46,296 nucleotides of DNA from an uncultured Alteromonadaceae bacterium (GTDB taxonomy: Bacteria > Pseudomonadota > Gammaproteobacteria > Enterobacterales > Alteromonadaceae): positions 1-46,296 of the forward strand of contig CALKGI010000056.1 of NCBI GenBank assembly GCA_938085045.1. Direction: 5' to 3'. The notes under the pieces are model-generated. The model was not told where the DNA came from, did not search any database, and saw only the letters and a program-made list of their open reading frames with translations. Shown here piece by piece: positions 1-8,368 of this stretch (its first letter is position 1; every line of letters starts with the position of its first letter). The position numbers and the translations under genes are program-made.

Positions 1-27
1 TCGTTTCAATCCCTGAAGCGGAGCGCC

Positions 28-55
28 ATTTTAACCACTTCCGTTTGGGAGTCAA
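28..55 (-). promoter_or_regulatory. Proximal stringent-type promoter reading off the left edge
   Basis: Read on the minus strand, TTGACT (50-55) and TAAAAT (28-33) are separated by 16 bp. The -10 is followed at once by a GC-rich discriminator (GGCGCTCC), and an A/T-rich stretch like an UP element lies upstream (about 60-78). This is the signature of growth-rate-controlled rRNA/tRNA promoters. The transcript would leave the window at base 1, so the target is unseen; an rrn operon is an inference. Confidence 0.65.
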
Positions 56-146
56 GCACTTTTTTTAAAAGTTTTTTGACTGGCCGGTTATCCTTTAACC
101 GCTCGGTAACCCTTGGTATTGCTGAGTTGCCGTTCAATGGACGCGC

Positions 147-174
147 ATTATAGGCAGTTGATTTTTGATTGCAA
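147..174 (-). promoter_or_regulatory. Distal stringent-type promoter reading off the left edge
   Basis: On the minus strand, TTGCAA (169-174) and TATAAT (147-152) have a 16-bp spacer and the discriminator GCGCGTCC. It lies about 120 bp upstream of a second promoter of the same type, giving the tandem P1/P2 arrangement typical of rRNA operons. Nothing coding lies between it and the left edge. Confidence 0.6.
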
Positions 175-219
175 CAACTAATTTGAATTAATCGTGTTTT
201 TATCTATTTTGCTGTGTCA

Positions 220-1041
220 TCACTCAGTAGCGGCTTTAATTTCAAACAATTCGATATCAAACACCAAATCTCCCTTAGGTGCACCAGCACGGGGCGTGGG
301 GCCATAAGCCAGTTTATTTGGGATCCAAAAGCGATATTTGTCACCAACAGACATAAAATGCAATCCTTCAGTCCAACCTTTGATAACCCGGTTGAGTGGG
401 AATTCGATGGGTCTTTCGCGCAATATTGTACTATCAAACATCTTTCCGTCAGTAGTCCAGCCACTGTAATGCACTTTAACGATATCGGCAGGCCCTGGCT
501 TTTTGGTGTTTTTTCCTTGTTTGAGCATTAAAAATTGCAAACCGGTCGGCGTGGTCGTTGCGTTAGTGGGTGCCTTTGCAACATTTACAGGCGCAGGCAA
601 TGGGTCTAGCTCGTCTAAAACTTCTATGTCTACGGTATAGTTATCAATAACCATACCGCCCCAACCCGGTTGCATCCATTTAGAGTCAATCCACCAGCGC
701 CGCTTTTCACCAATAGGTGTCAGTTGTAGTGCCCTTGCCAATCCGGGCACCATGGTTTTTAGTGAATCGGGATCTGACACATCAATACCGTCTTCTTCGC
801 TATTGAATTGGGTTTTGCCATCACTGCTGGTCCAAGCCGTCGATAGGTTTTTGATGTATTGTTTTTTCGCTATTTTGCCACTGCCAGCTTTCAGAACGAT
901 GTACGACAAGCCTTCTTTGAGACTGATAGCCTCTGTTGGAGCTTTGTCTACGTTCTTGGGCGGTATTGCTTGTTGTGTGGCATAAGCGCCCATACTAACA
1001 AGCAAAATGACAATAGCGATGCCACGTATTAATGAACTCAT
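220..1041 (-). CDS. Exported tandem FKBP-type peptidyl-prolyl isomerase
   Basis: Probable periplasmic prolyl cis-trans isomerase. The protein starts with a hydrophobic signal peptide ending near YATQQ and carries two FKBP-like modules. The second (roughly residues 165-270) has the recognisable FKBP pattern VKVHYSGWTTDGKMFDST, then RPIEFPLNRVIKGWTEGL and a LAYG segment. The first (about 35-150) is divergent and keeps only the PGLARALQLTPIGEKRRWWI part, so it is probably not catalytic and may bind substrate. In-frame TTG (1047), ATG (1044) and ATG (1041) codons follow an AGG; 1041 gives the best spacing. It lies 27 bp downstream of a secreted M28 peptidase on the same strand, so the two probably share an operon and a role in folding or turning over exported proteins. 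Confidence 0.88.
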   Translation of the reverse strand: MSSLIRGIAIVILLVSMGAYATQQAIPPKNVDKAPTEAISLKEGLSYIVLKAGSGKIAKKQYIKNLSTAWTSSDGKTQFNSEEDGIDVSDPDSLKTMVPGLARALQLTPIGEKRRWWIDSKWMQPGWGGMVIDNYTVDIEVLDELDPLPAPVNVAKAPTNATTTPTGLQFLMLKQGKNTKKPGPADIVKVHYSGWTTDGKMFDSTILRERPIEFPLNRVIKGWTEGLHFMSVGDKYRFWIPNKLAYGPTPRAGAPKGDLVFDIELFEIKAATE

Positions 1042-1068
1042 CATCAACCTATTTTGTAATGGAATAGC

Positions 1069-2472
1069 TTACTTTCTAAAATCAACGCCCGACTGCGCAG
1101 CAAAGTAAGCAAACATTGCGTAAACCGCGGTATTTTGCGGCAATGCTTCTTGGTCAACTTTATCGAGCGTGTCGTTTTCAGTGTGATGGTAGTCAAAGTA
1201 ATCTAATCCGTTGGCGCTGAAGTTCATCGCTGGCATTCCAGCTGCAACTATAGGTCTGATATCTGAGCTGCCCTTGCCGTTGTTTTGTGGATTTAACGAC
1301 ACACCCATAGGGGCTATCAATTTGGCTAGGTCTCTGATGTTATTTAAAGATTGCGGACCAACACCCGGGCGCATATCGTAAATACGACCGTTGGCAAAAT
1401 CCCATTCAACACCAATGACGTGGTTATCGATGTTTTTGCTGTTTTTTTCCATATATTGATTAGCACCAACCAATCCAACTTCTTCACCGGCAAACAAAAT
1501 CACGCGAATAGAACGTTTAGGTCTTTGTGGTAATTTGGCAATCAGACTTGCCGCTGCCATAGTCACACTCACGCCGATACCGTCATCCAGTGCACCAGTG
1601 CCGACATCCCAACTATCTAAATGAGCACCCATTACGACAAATTCTTCTGGGTTTTCGCTACCAGTGATTTCACCAATGACATTGGCACTTGTTACCGCTA
1701 CGTTGTCTTTTCGCTCTGAAGTAAGCTTTAAGTATACTTCTACAGGTTTGCCGCGTTTGAACTGGTTCACTAGCAAGTCAGCATCAGGATTAGAAAGTGC
1801 TGCTGCGGGTATTTTTTTCACACCTTCTTTGTAACGCATCATACCTGTGTGGCCAACGCGATTATTGTCTGAGCCAATTGAGCGCAAGATAAAACCAACA
1901 GCGCCTTTTTCGGCGGCGACAACAGCACCCGCACCGCGACCACCAACAGCAGGACCATAACCACTACCATCAATCTCTCTTGTCATACGCTTTGAGATAA
2001 ACGCGATTTTTCCGTTGAGGCTACCTACTTTGGCTTTTCTCAAATCAGTTAGTGATTCGAAATGAACCACTGGCGCTTTAATGCCTTTGTCGCCAGTGCC
2101 AATACTGCCGCCCAACGCTAGAACCACCATTTTTTGCGGATAAGGTGCCAGTATTCTGGCCTCAGCTATACCGCGCTCCCAAGTGATATATGTCACATCC
2201 TCGGTCCATACTTTGTCAAAGCCTAGTGCCTTCATTTTGACCTGAGCCCATTCAATCGCCAGTTTGTCGCCTTTAGAACCAATCATTCGGGCGCCGACTT
2301 CAGTGGTCAGCGACTCGTCAATGTCGTAAGCCAAAGTTGAGTTGAGCGCGGCTTGTTTCAAACCATTGATTTCTTTGAGTTGAGCCTCGTTAAGGGTGGT
2401 AGCCGAAACAGACGTGAAAGCCACAGACAACGCAATGCCAAGGCCAATTTTTTTTATCACTTGTTGATACAC
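1069..2472 (-). CDS. Exported M28-family zinc metallopeptidase (carboxypeptidase Q-like)
   Basis: Secreted di-zinc exopeptidase. A signal peptide (residues 1-24, ending at SVSA) precedes a mature part with an inserted PA domain (about 130-240) and the M28 catalytic fold. Metal-binding and catalytic residues are visible: GAHLDSWDVG (His284), ALDDG (Asp296/297), GEEVG (Glu330/331), EWD (Glu356/Asp358) and YHHTEND (His429/430). Length, 467 residues, is normal for the carboxypeptidase Q-like group. The start is GTG with AAGGA 7 nt upstream. It is divergent from selD across 163 bp and lies just upstream of the FKBP gene. The exact substrate cannot be read from sequence; peptide or dipeptide turnover in the periplasm is the family expectation. 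Confidence 0.9.
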   Translation of the reverse strand: MYQQVIKKIGLGIALSVAFTSVSATTLNEAQLKEINGLKQAALNSTLAYDIDESLTTEVGARMIGSKGDKLAIEWAQVKMKALGFDKVWTEDVTYITWERGIAEARILAPYPQKMVVLALGGSIGTGDKGIKAPVVHFESLTDLRKAKVGSLNGKIAFISKRMTREIDGSGYGPAVGGRGAGAVVAAEKGAVGFILRSIGSDNNRVGHTGMMRYKEGVKKIPAAALSNPDADLLVNQFKRGKPVEVYLKLTSERKDNVAVTSANVIGEITGSENPEEFVVMGAHLDSWDVGTGALDDGIGVSVTMAAASLIAKLPQRPKRSIRVILFAGEEVGLVGANQYMEKNSKNIDNHVIGVEWDFANGRIYDMRPGVGPQSLNNIRDLAKLIAPMGVSLNPQNNGKGSSDIRPIVAAGMPAMNFSANGLDYFDYHHTENDTLDKVDQEALPQNTAVYAMFAYFAAQSGVDFRK

Positions 2473-2635
2473 GGAAATTTCCTTATGGGTTCTTTTGAAG
2501 ATGCATTAATTATTTTGATAGGGGGATAATCAATAAATTAGCGCTAAAAAGCAATTGTTTTAGCCAGTTTGTGCTTTACAGTGACGCACGCATCAAGGAT
2601 GATTCGCGTATACGTTTTTATATAGGACCATTGCT

Positions 2636-3664
2636 TTGGTTAAATTAACTCAATACAGTCATGGTGCGGGCTGCGGCTGCAAAATATCACCGAAAATTCT
2701 CGATACCATACTGGCTAGCCAATTACCGCAAACGACTGATGCTAATCTGATTGTTGGCAACAAAACAAAAGATGATGCTGCTGTGTACGACATTGGCAAT
2801 GGTCAGGGCATTGTCAGCACAACCGATTTTTTTATGCCCATTCTCGACGACCCTTTTGATTTTGGCCGAGTTGCGGCAACTAATGCTCTGAGCGATATCT
2901 ATGCCATGGGTGGCAAACCTTTGATGGCAATTGCCATTTTGGGCTGGCCTGTGAATGTGCTAAGTGCCGAAATAGCTCAGCAAGTGGTTGATGGCGGTCG
3001 TCAGGCTTGTGCTGATGCCGGAATTCAGTTGGCGGGAGGGCATAGTATTGATTCTCCTGAGCCTATTTTTGGTTTGGCAGCGACCGGCATAGTGCCACTT
3101 GAACAGTTAAAACGTAATGATAGCGCTACCGCTGGCTGTACGTTGTATTTAACCAAGCCCTTGGGCGTTGGCATTTTAACCACCGCGCAAAAACAAGGAA
3201 AACTCAAACCTGAGCACGAGAACCTTGCCAGAGATACTATGTGTCAGCTCAATACTCCGGGTTTGGCATTTGCCCAATTAGAGGGTGTGAAGGCGATGAC
3301 CGATGTTACCGGCTTTGGTTTAATGGGGCATTTGGTCGAAGTTTGCGAAGGCAGTAATTTGTCGGCAACCATTGATGAGTCAGCCCTACCATTGCTTGAA
3401 CCCATTGAATATTACCGCACCGAGGGTTGTATACCCGGTGGCACCAATCGCAATTTTGACAGTTATGGCCACAAGGTCGCCCCGTTAACTGACAGGCAAC
3501 AACAATTGTTGTGCGACCCACAAACCAGTGGCGGCTTATTGGTTGCGGTGAGCGAAGATGGCATCGAAGCCTTTTTGGCCTGTGCTGAATCTCATGATTT
3601 AACACTTAGCCCTATTGGTCAGTTAGATGACTACAACGGTGAATACCGGGTTTGTGTTAAGTAA
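2636..3664 (+). CDS. selD: Selenide, water dikinase SelD
   Basis: Makes selenophosphate from selenide and ATP, the selenium donor for 2-selenouridine in tRNA and for selenocysteine. The N-terminal motif [16 protein letters not shown] is intact with Cys13 and Lys16 (equivalents of Cys17/Lys20 in the E. coli enzyme), so this is the cysteine form, not a selenoprotein. The AIRS/PurM-like fold motifs follow ([45 protein letters not shown]). 342 residues is the usual length. Start is TTG, supported by AGGA 8 nt upstream and alignment of the N-terminus. The stop overlaps the mnmH start by one base, so the two are translationally coupled. No selA, selB or SECIS-bearing gene is in the window, so the visible use is tRNA modification. 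Confidence 0.96.
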   Translation: MVKLTQYSHGAGCGCKISPKILDTILASQLPQTTDANLIVGNKTKDDAAVYDIGNGQGIVSTTDFFMPILDDPFDFGRVAATNALSDIYAMGGKPLMAIAILGWPVNVLSAEIAQQVVDGGRQACADAGIQLAGGHSIDSPEPIFGLAATGIVPLEQLKRNDSATAGCTLYLTKPLGVGILTTAQKQGKLKPEHENLARDTMCQLNTPGLAFAQLEGVKAMTDVTGFGLMGHLVEVCEGSNLSATIDESALPLLEPIEYYRTEGCIPGGTNRNFDSYGHKVAPLTDRQQQLLCDPQTSGGLLVAVSEDGIEAFLACAESHDLTLSPIGQLDDYNGEYRVCVK

Positions 3665-4773
3665 TGAATATTGTTGATAACTTTAAAGAGATTGTGCTGC
3701 AAGACACTCCGATGATCGATGTCAGGGCACCAATTGAGTTTGATAAAGGAACTATTCTAGGGGCCAAAAACCTGACTTTGATGGATGACGAAGAGCGTCG
3801 ATTGGTGGGTATTTGTTATAAAGAAAAAGGTCAGCAACAAGCCATCACTTTAGGCCATAAGTTGGTTTGTGGTGATGTAAAGGCACAACGTGTTGAGGCA
3901 TGGTGCAATTACTTTGATGAAAACCCCAATACCCATATTTTTTGTTTCAGGGGCGGTTTACGCTCTAAAACCAGTCAACAATGGATTACCGATACTGGGC
4001 GAGATATTCCGCTAATTAAAGGGGGTTATAAAGCTTTCAGGCAATATTTGATGAGTGAGACCGAAAACATTATCGAGCAATTGCCTATTCACATTATTAG
4101 CGGCAAAACTGGCTGTGGCAAAACAGAACTACTGGATGTAATGGATGACATTCTCGACCTTGAAGGGTTAGCCAATCATCGCGGCTCTGCTTTTGGCAAA
4201 AATATTAGCCCTCAACCGAGTCAAATCAATTTTGAGAACCAAATAGGCAAACGCTTATTGCAGTTACAAGACAGCGAACAAAGCCATTTAATTCTCGAAG
4301 ATGAAAGCCGAACTATCGGTCGGTGTGCGTTACCTGAATGTTTAAGGCAAAAGATGCTGCGCTCGAATGTGTATTTGTTAGAGGACGATTTTGACAATCG
4401 AGTTGAGCGAATACTACAAGATTATGTGATAAATATGCGTCTTCAATACCAGCAAAATTTCGGCGAAGAGGCTGGTTTTAACCGTTTTGGCGAATATTTG
4501 GTCACTGCCTTTAATGGCATTAAACGCAGGCTGGGGTCGCAGCGTCATACCGAACTGTTAAAAGTACTGCAACAAGCGTTATCGCAACAACAATCACAAA
4601 ATGATCACAGTGGGCACATGCATTGGATCAGTGTTTTGTTGACTGATTATTATGACCCGATTTATGAATATCAATTAGATAAAAAGCAAGATCGTATTGT
4701 CTTTAGAGGCAACAAAAAAGATTTGTTCGAGCTGTTTAAAGAAAAAAGAACAAAGAGAAAAGCGATACAATGA
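3664..4773 (+). CDS. mnmH: tRNA 2-selenouridine synthase
   Basis: MnmH (also called SelU/YbbB) replaces sulfur with selenium in the wobble 2-thiouridine of tRNAs for Lys, Glu and Gln, through a geranylated intermediate. An N-terminal rhodanese domain carries the catalytic cysteine in FCFRGGLRS (Cys94). A C-terminal P-loop domain starts with Walker A GKTGCGKT (147-154). The length, 369 residues, is typical. It is coupled to selD upstream (TAATG junction), which supplies selenophosphate, and overlaps the next small gene by 4 nt (ATGA). Confidence 0.96.
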   Translation: MNIVDNFKEIVLQDTPMIDVRAPIEFDKGTILGAKNLTLMDDEERRLVGICYKEKGQQQAITLGHKLVCGDVKAQRVEAWCNYFDENPNTHIFCFRGGLRSKTSQQWITDTGRDIPLIKGGYKAFRQYLMSETENIIEQLPIHIISGKTGCGKTELLDVMDDILDLEGLANHRGSAFGKNISPQPSQINFENQIGKRLLQLQDSEQSHLILEDESRTIGRCALPECLRQKMLRSNVYLLEDDFDNRVERILQDYVINMRLQYQQNFGEEAGFNRFGEYLVTAFNGIKRRLGSQRHTELLKVLQQALSQQQSQNDHSGHMHWISVLLTDYYDPIYEYQLDKKQDRIVFRGNKKDLFELFKEKRTKRKAIQ

Positions 4774-4982
4774 ATCAACAACTACTCCTCGAAGCCGTCA
4801 ATCAAGTGATGCCGTTTGGTAAATACAGTGGCAGAAGGTTATTGGAATTGCCTGAACCTTATTTGGTTTGGTTCCATCAACAAGGGTTTCCGCAAAATAA
4901 GCTCGGTGAACAGTTGGCGTTAATGTATGAGGTGAAACTCAATGGCCTAGAAAATATGCTTAGGCCATTGTTGCGGGATTAG
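4770..4982 (+). CDS. DUF3820 family protein
   Basis: A 70-residue protein with the DUF3820 signature: MPFGKYSGRRLLELPEPYLVWF, the 'x-F-G-K-Y-x-G-x-x-L' pattern, then a short helix ending in an LRPLLRD tail. The function of the family is unknown; some members are fused to exonuclease-like domains. Its start overlaps the mnmH stop by 4 nt, so it is the last gene of the selD-mnmH operon. An inverted repeat (GGCCTA...TAGGCC) lies inside its last codons, but no T-run follows, so it is not a clear terminator. Confidence 0.82.
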   Translation: MNQQLLLEAVNQVMPFGKYSGRRLLELPEPYLVWFHQQGFPQNKLGEQLALMYEVKLNGLENMLRPLLRD

Positions 4983-5012
4983 TGTTGAGATGAATTCCAG
5001 AATTAAGTGACA

Positions 5013-7259
5013 TTATATTTCTTCGTTACCTGCCATCAAAAACTCTTCTTCATCAGCCATGCGAGCGCGCATATCGGTCAATCGTTCTTTAACACTGCCC
5101 GTCATCAAAGTAAATTGAATGTCGCCTTTGATAGGGGCAAAAATAGGTTCAACTTCGGCTTCCCAAATTTGTACATAACCCACATCCACAGCGCCTTGCA
5201 GGTAGTAAAATGCTTCTATTGCCTTATCTTGTATGGTTCGAATCAACGCCATTGAGTAATAGTAAGATGATTGATTGACTGTCTTTTCTTTGTTCTTTTC
5301 TAAATACTGCTCTAATCCGGTGATAAGTTCATTTAGTTTGTCGGTCATCTCAAGCTGAGCATAGGCGAACGCTAGTCGAGCGGCAACGCGGCCCCCGCCC
5401 ATGCGGTAAAAGGCATCTTCAGTGTTTTGTTCGCGGTGACGAACCCGTTCATAAGCCTGTGCCGCAGCGCCGTATTTTCCTTGATAATAAGCTTTTTGGC
5501 CATCAAGTAGGTCTTTATTTTGGCCACCTGGGTCTTCTTCGAATGTTATCTGGTTAAGATAATCAAAGGCTTTATGCTGCCGTCCTTTGACGATATTGTA
5601 GCGCCACTGTAACCCATTATATTGAGCTGCATTAAACAGTTCATGATGCTTTTGAGCATAATCAAACCATTGGTCTGTTCGTTCAAAATTACCCATGTCC
5701 ATGTTGGCAGTAAGTAACCCTGAAACAGCCCCTTTGTTGAGTGCGTCTACATCTAGTGCCCGTTTAAACATGCCAATAGATTCGTCCAATCGGCCTCGCT
5801 TTAACAAAATTGTGCCAACCATATTATAGGCATCGGGGTAATAAGGGTCGTTGGCTATAATATGCGAAAACAATTCCATTGTTCTGCCCTCTTCTCCAAC
5901 ACGGTAATGACTCTGTGCGAGCAGATAAGCCGATACCGGTGATTTAGGATCGAGTTCAAAGGCTTTTTCTAGTAAATCATGACCCACCTGAAACTGACCA
6001 CGGCGCTGTAACATTGAGCCATACCACATGTAGGTCATCGCATAATTAGGATTAAGTTCAATGGCGCGTTTGAATGCCACCTCAGCTTTATCTTCATCGC
6101 TGTTACGGTAGAGCAAGCCTTTGGCAGCGTACGCCTCAGCCAATTCATCATCTAGTGCCAACGCTTTTTCGATGGCCTCTTGCGCTGCGGTTCTGGCTTC
6201 TTTGAGTGGCAAATTGCCATATAAAGCTAACAAGTTATAACCATCGGCAATGCCCACGTACGCTCTAGCATAATCGGGGTCAAAATTGATGGCATCTTTA
6301 AAGTGATCAATCGCCGTGCTTAGCGATACAGCTGTTCTATGTCCCAGTTCTGATTGGCCTTTGCCATAGGCCACCATGGCTTCAACGCTAGTGGTGGGCG
6401 CGACAAAATTCGCATCAGAGTTAGTATTATCGCCCAATAAAGTTATTTTCATTTTGTCGACAACCGCACTGGCGATGTCATCTTGAATTTGAAAAATGTC
6501 TTGATACTCTCGGTCATAGGTTTCTGACCACAAATGCTCTCCGGTACTGACTTTAATCAACTGAGCCGTGACACGAATTTTATTGGTGATATCGTTTTTG
6601 CGAATACTGCCCTCAAGAATTGTTTTTACGCCAAGCTCCTTGCCAATTTCAGGGATCGTTTTATTGGTAATGCCCTTGTAGGCGAAAGATGAGGTGCGGG
6701 CAGCTACTTGCAGGTCTGGCAATTGAGCCAAAAGATTAAGTAACTCTTCAACCATACCATCGGCAAAAAATTCATCTTCAGGGTCGTTACTAAAAGGCAC
6801 AAAGGGCAAAATGGCAATAGACTCTTTGCCGTTATCCGCCAATGCCGCCACCGGTGGTCTTCTTGGTTCACTTTGGGTGTCGGTTACAGCAGCCATAGTA
6901 GCTTGATGATTTTCATCGAGGAAAAATTGTGAGCCAATGGTTATCAATAATATCACCGACAACGTGCCTGCTACAGCAATGGTGGTTTGTACGTTGGCTT
7001 GGGGTTCATTTTCAACATCGGTTTCAGGGGTGGCGCGCACAATTCCTTTGGTCGTAACATTAAATAACCAAGCGAATATCAAACTAACAGGGAAGCCAGC
7101 GACAAAGATTTTGAGCAACAGCGTTAATACAGAATCGGGCAAGCCCAATGCCGGCACAGCCAAATCGGCGAGTTGGATCAAAGGCCAAGCCGATACGGCA
7201 TATATAGTGGCAACTTTGAATACCTGCCGCCTTTTTAGTTTGCTTACGATACTTTCCAT
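5013..7259 (-). CDS. Membrane-anchored TolB/FlgO-like domain and TPR protein
   Basis: The N-terminal 100 residues contain two or three hydrophobic segments (VFKVATIYAVSAWPLIQ, LLLKIFVAGFPVSLIFAWLF, TTIAVAGTLSVILLITIG). A TolB-N/FlgO-like domain follows, with the typical SIAILPFVPFSNDPEDEFFADGMVEELLNLL, FAYKG and GVKTILEGSIRK. The rest is TPR repeats (about residues 270-640). Such proteins are often seen as accessory or cyclase/regulator-like parts with no enzyme of their own; the function is not known. An upstream in-frame GTG at 7280 is possible, but the ATG at 7259 is preceded by GGAG at good spacing and starts with the conserved ESIVSKLKRRQVFKVA. It lies 49 bp downstream of the DUF4097 gene on the same strand. 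Confidence 0.85.
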   Translation of the reverse strand: MESIVSKLKRRQVFKVATIYAVSAWPLIQLADLAVPALGLPDSVLTLLLKIFVAGFPVSLIFAWLFNVTTKGIVRATPETDVENEPQANVQTTIAVAGTLSVILLITIGSQFFLDENHQATMAAVTDTQSEPRRPPVAALADNGKESIAILPFVPFSNDPEDEFFADGMVEELLNLLAQLPDLQVAARTSSFAYKGITNKTIPEIGKELGVKTILEGSIRKNDITNKIRVTAQLIKVSTGEHLWSETYDREYQDIFQIQDDIASAVVDKMKITLLGDNTNSDANFVAPTTSVEAMVAYGKGQSELGHRTAVSLSTAIDHFKDAINFDPDYARAYVGIADGYNLLALYGNLPLKEARTAAQEAIEKALALDDELAEAYAAKGLLYRNSDEDKAEVAFKRAIELNPNYAMTYMWYGSMLQRRGQFQVGHDLLEKAFELDPKSPVSAYLLAQSHYRVGEEGRTMELFSHIIANDPYYPDAYNMVGTILLKRGRLDESIGMFKRALDVDALNKGAVSGLLTANMDMGNFERTDQWFDYAQKHHELFNAAQYNGLQWRYNIVKGRQHKAFDYLNQITFEEDPGGQNKDLLDGQKAYYQGKYGAAAQAYERVRHREQNTEDAFYRMGGGRVAARLAFAYAQLEMTDKLNELITGLEQYLEKNKEKTVNQSSYYYSMALIRTIQDKAIEAFYYLQGAVDVGYVQIWEAEVEPIFAPIKGDIQFTLMTGSVKERLTDMRARMADEEEFLMAGNEEI

Positions 7260-7308
7260 TATTTGCTCCAACCAGGCCACTTCTGAGTTGACCTGAGCAC
7301 CTCTTATT

Positions 7309-8190
7309 CTACTTATCTAGGGTAACCGAGCCAGAAACGGTGTTCATCACCAACATTCCTGAGCCATCACCCGATACAAATTTGAGCTTTCGCTGTTCTA
7401 ACAACTCACCCCAAGGTTTATCCTCGGTGAGTTCGTTGTGAATTTTGCCGCCAAATTGGCTGGCTATCTGACATTTGCCGTTAAACTCGCCTGCCGCTTT
7501 ATAGTGAATACTGCCACTAACACTGTTTAAGTGAATATTAGCATTACTTTTCAAATAACCGTTTATCGCTGTATCACCCGACACGTTCTCGACTTTTAAT
7601 TTCATGGTCTGGTCAATATTGACCATGATATTACCCGACATAGACTTTAATCTTGCCTCTTTAAATTCACCTGACAAATTCACTTTACCACTAACCGACT
7701 CAACACGAGTCAAACCTGAGGATTTAACCACTTTGACTTCGCCACTCACGCTCGATAGGTTGATTTTTCCGTGAACATTTTTTACGGTTAAATCACCATT
7801 AATCGTATGGCCCTCAACTCTGGCATTAAGGTCTTTCACTATATAGTCGGTGTCAACGCCGCGAAAGCGTACTCGGGTATCGCGCGGGATGAAAACTTTA
7901 AGTTCGCTGCCGTGACCACGGTGTGACATACCTTTCATCACCACTTTGATCATCGATTTATTGCCTTTTCTTTTAAAAATCAGCTTTCTGGCCGAATCAT
8001 CTAATTCGCCTTGCAGTTGTATTTGTGGCTTGTCCCACCCCTCAACAATCAGTTGACCGCGGGTATTATCAATATACAATGACCCGCTTGGGGCAACTTC
8101 CATCGTGCGATCGACTTTTTCACCAGCATAAGCAAAACTTGCGCTAATAAGCAACGATACAGACAAGGTAACACTTTGATAAATGGTCAA
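7309..8190 (-). CDS. Exported DUF4097-type beta-repeat protein
   Basis: A signal peptide (MTIYQSVTLSVSLLISASFAYA) is followed by a repetitive beta-rich body with the spaced motif VSGxxxL (SSVSGEVKV, ESVSGKVNL, KSMSGNIMV, ENVSGDTAI, NSVSGSIHY, NTVSGSVTL), typical of DUF4097 putative adhesin/beta-helix proteins. A longer reading frame begins at 8226, but the TTG at 8190 has AGAGG about 8 nt upstream and gives a clean signal peptide. The molecular role is unknown; the family often sits beside ECF sigma/anti-sigma or membrane stress genes. Its neighbour downstream is the TolB/TPR protein, probably in the same operon. Confidence 0.82.
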   Translation of the reverse strand: MTIYQSVTLSVSLLISASFAYAGEKVDRTMEVAPSGSLYIDNTRGQLIVEGWDKPQIQLQGELDDSARKLIFKRKGNKSMIKVVMKGMSHRGHGSELKVFIPRDTRVRFRGVDTDYIVKDLNARVEGHTINGDLTVKNVHGKINLSSVSGEVKVVKSSGLTRVESVSGKVNLSGEFKEARLKSMSGNIMVNIDQTMKLKVENVSGDTAINGYLKSNANIHLNSVSGSIHYKAAGEFNGKCQIASQFGGKIHNELTEDKPWGELLEQRKLKFVSGDGSGMLVMNTVSGSVTLDK

Positions 8191-8368
8191 ATAAACACCT
8201 CTGTTAAGCACAATAAATACAACCAAATCGGCCGATAATAATTATACAATTATAAGCTGTGAATAATAGTTAAAATTGGTTAAACGATGTTTCAGAAAAA
8301 AACATCAATAAGCAAGTGTTTGTTTCCACTAACCTTCACAGCAAATTGTCACAAAAAGGATCTCTGCG

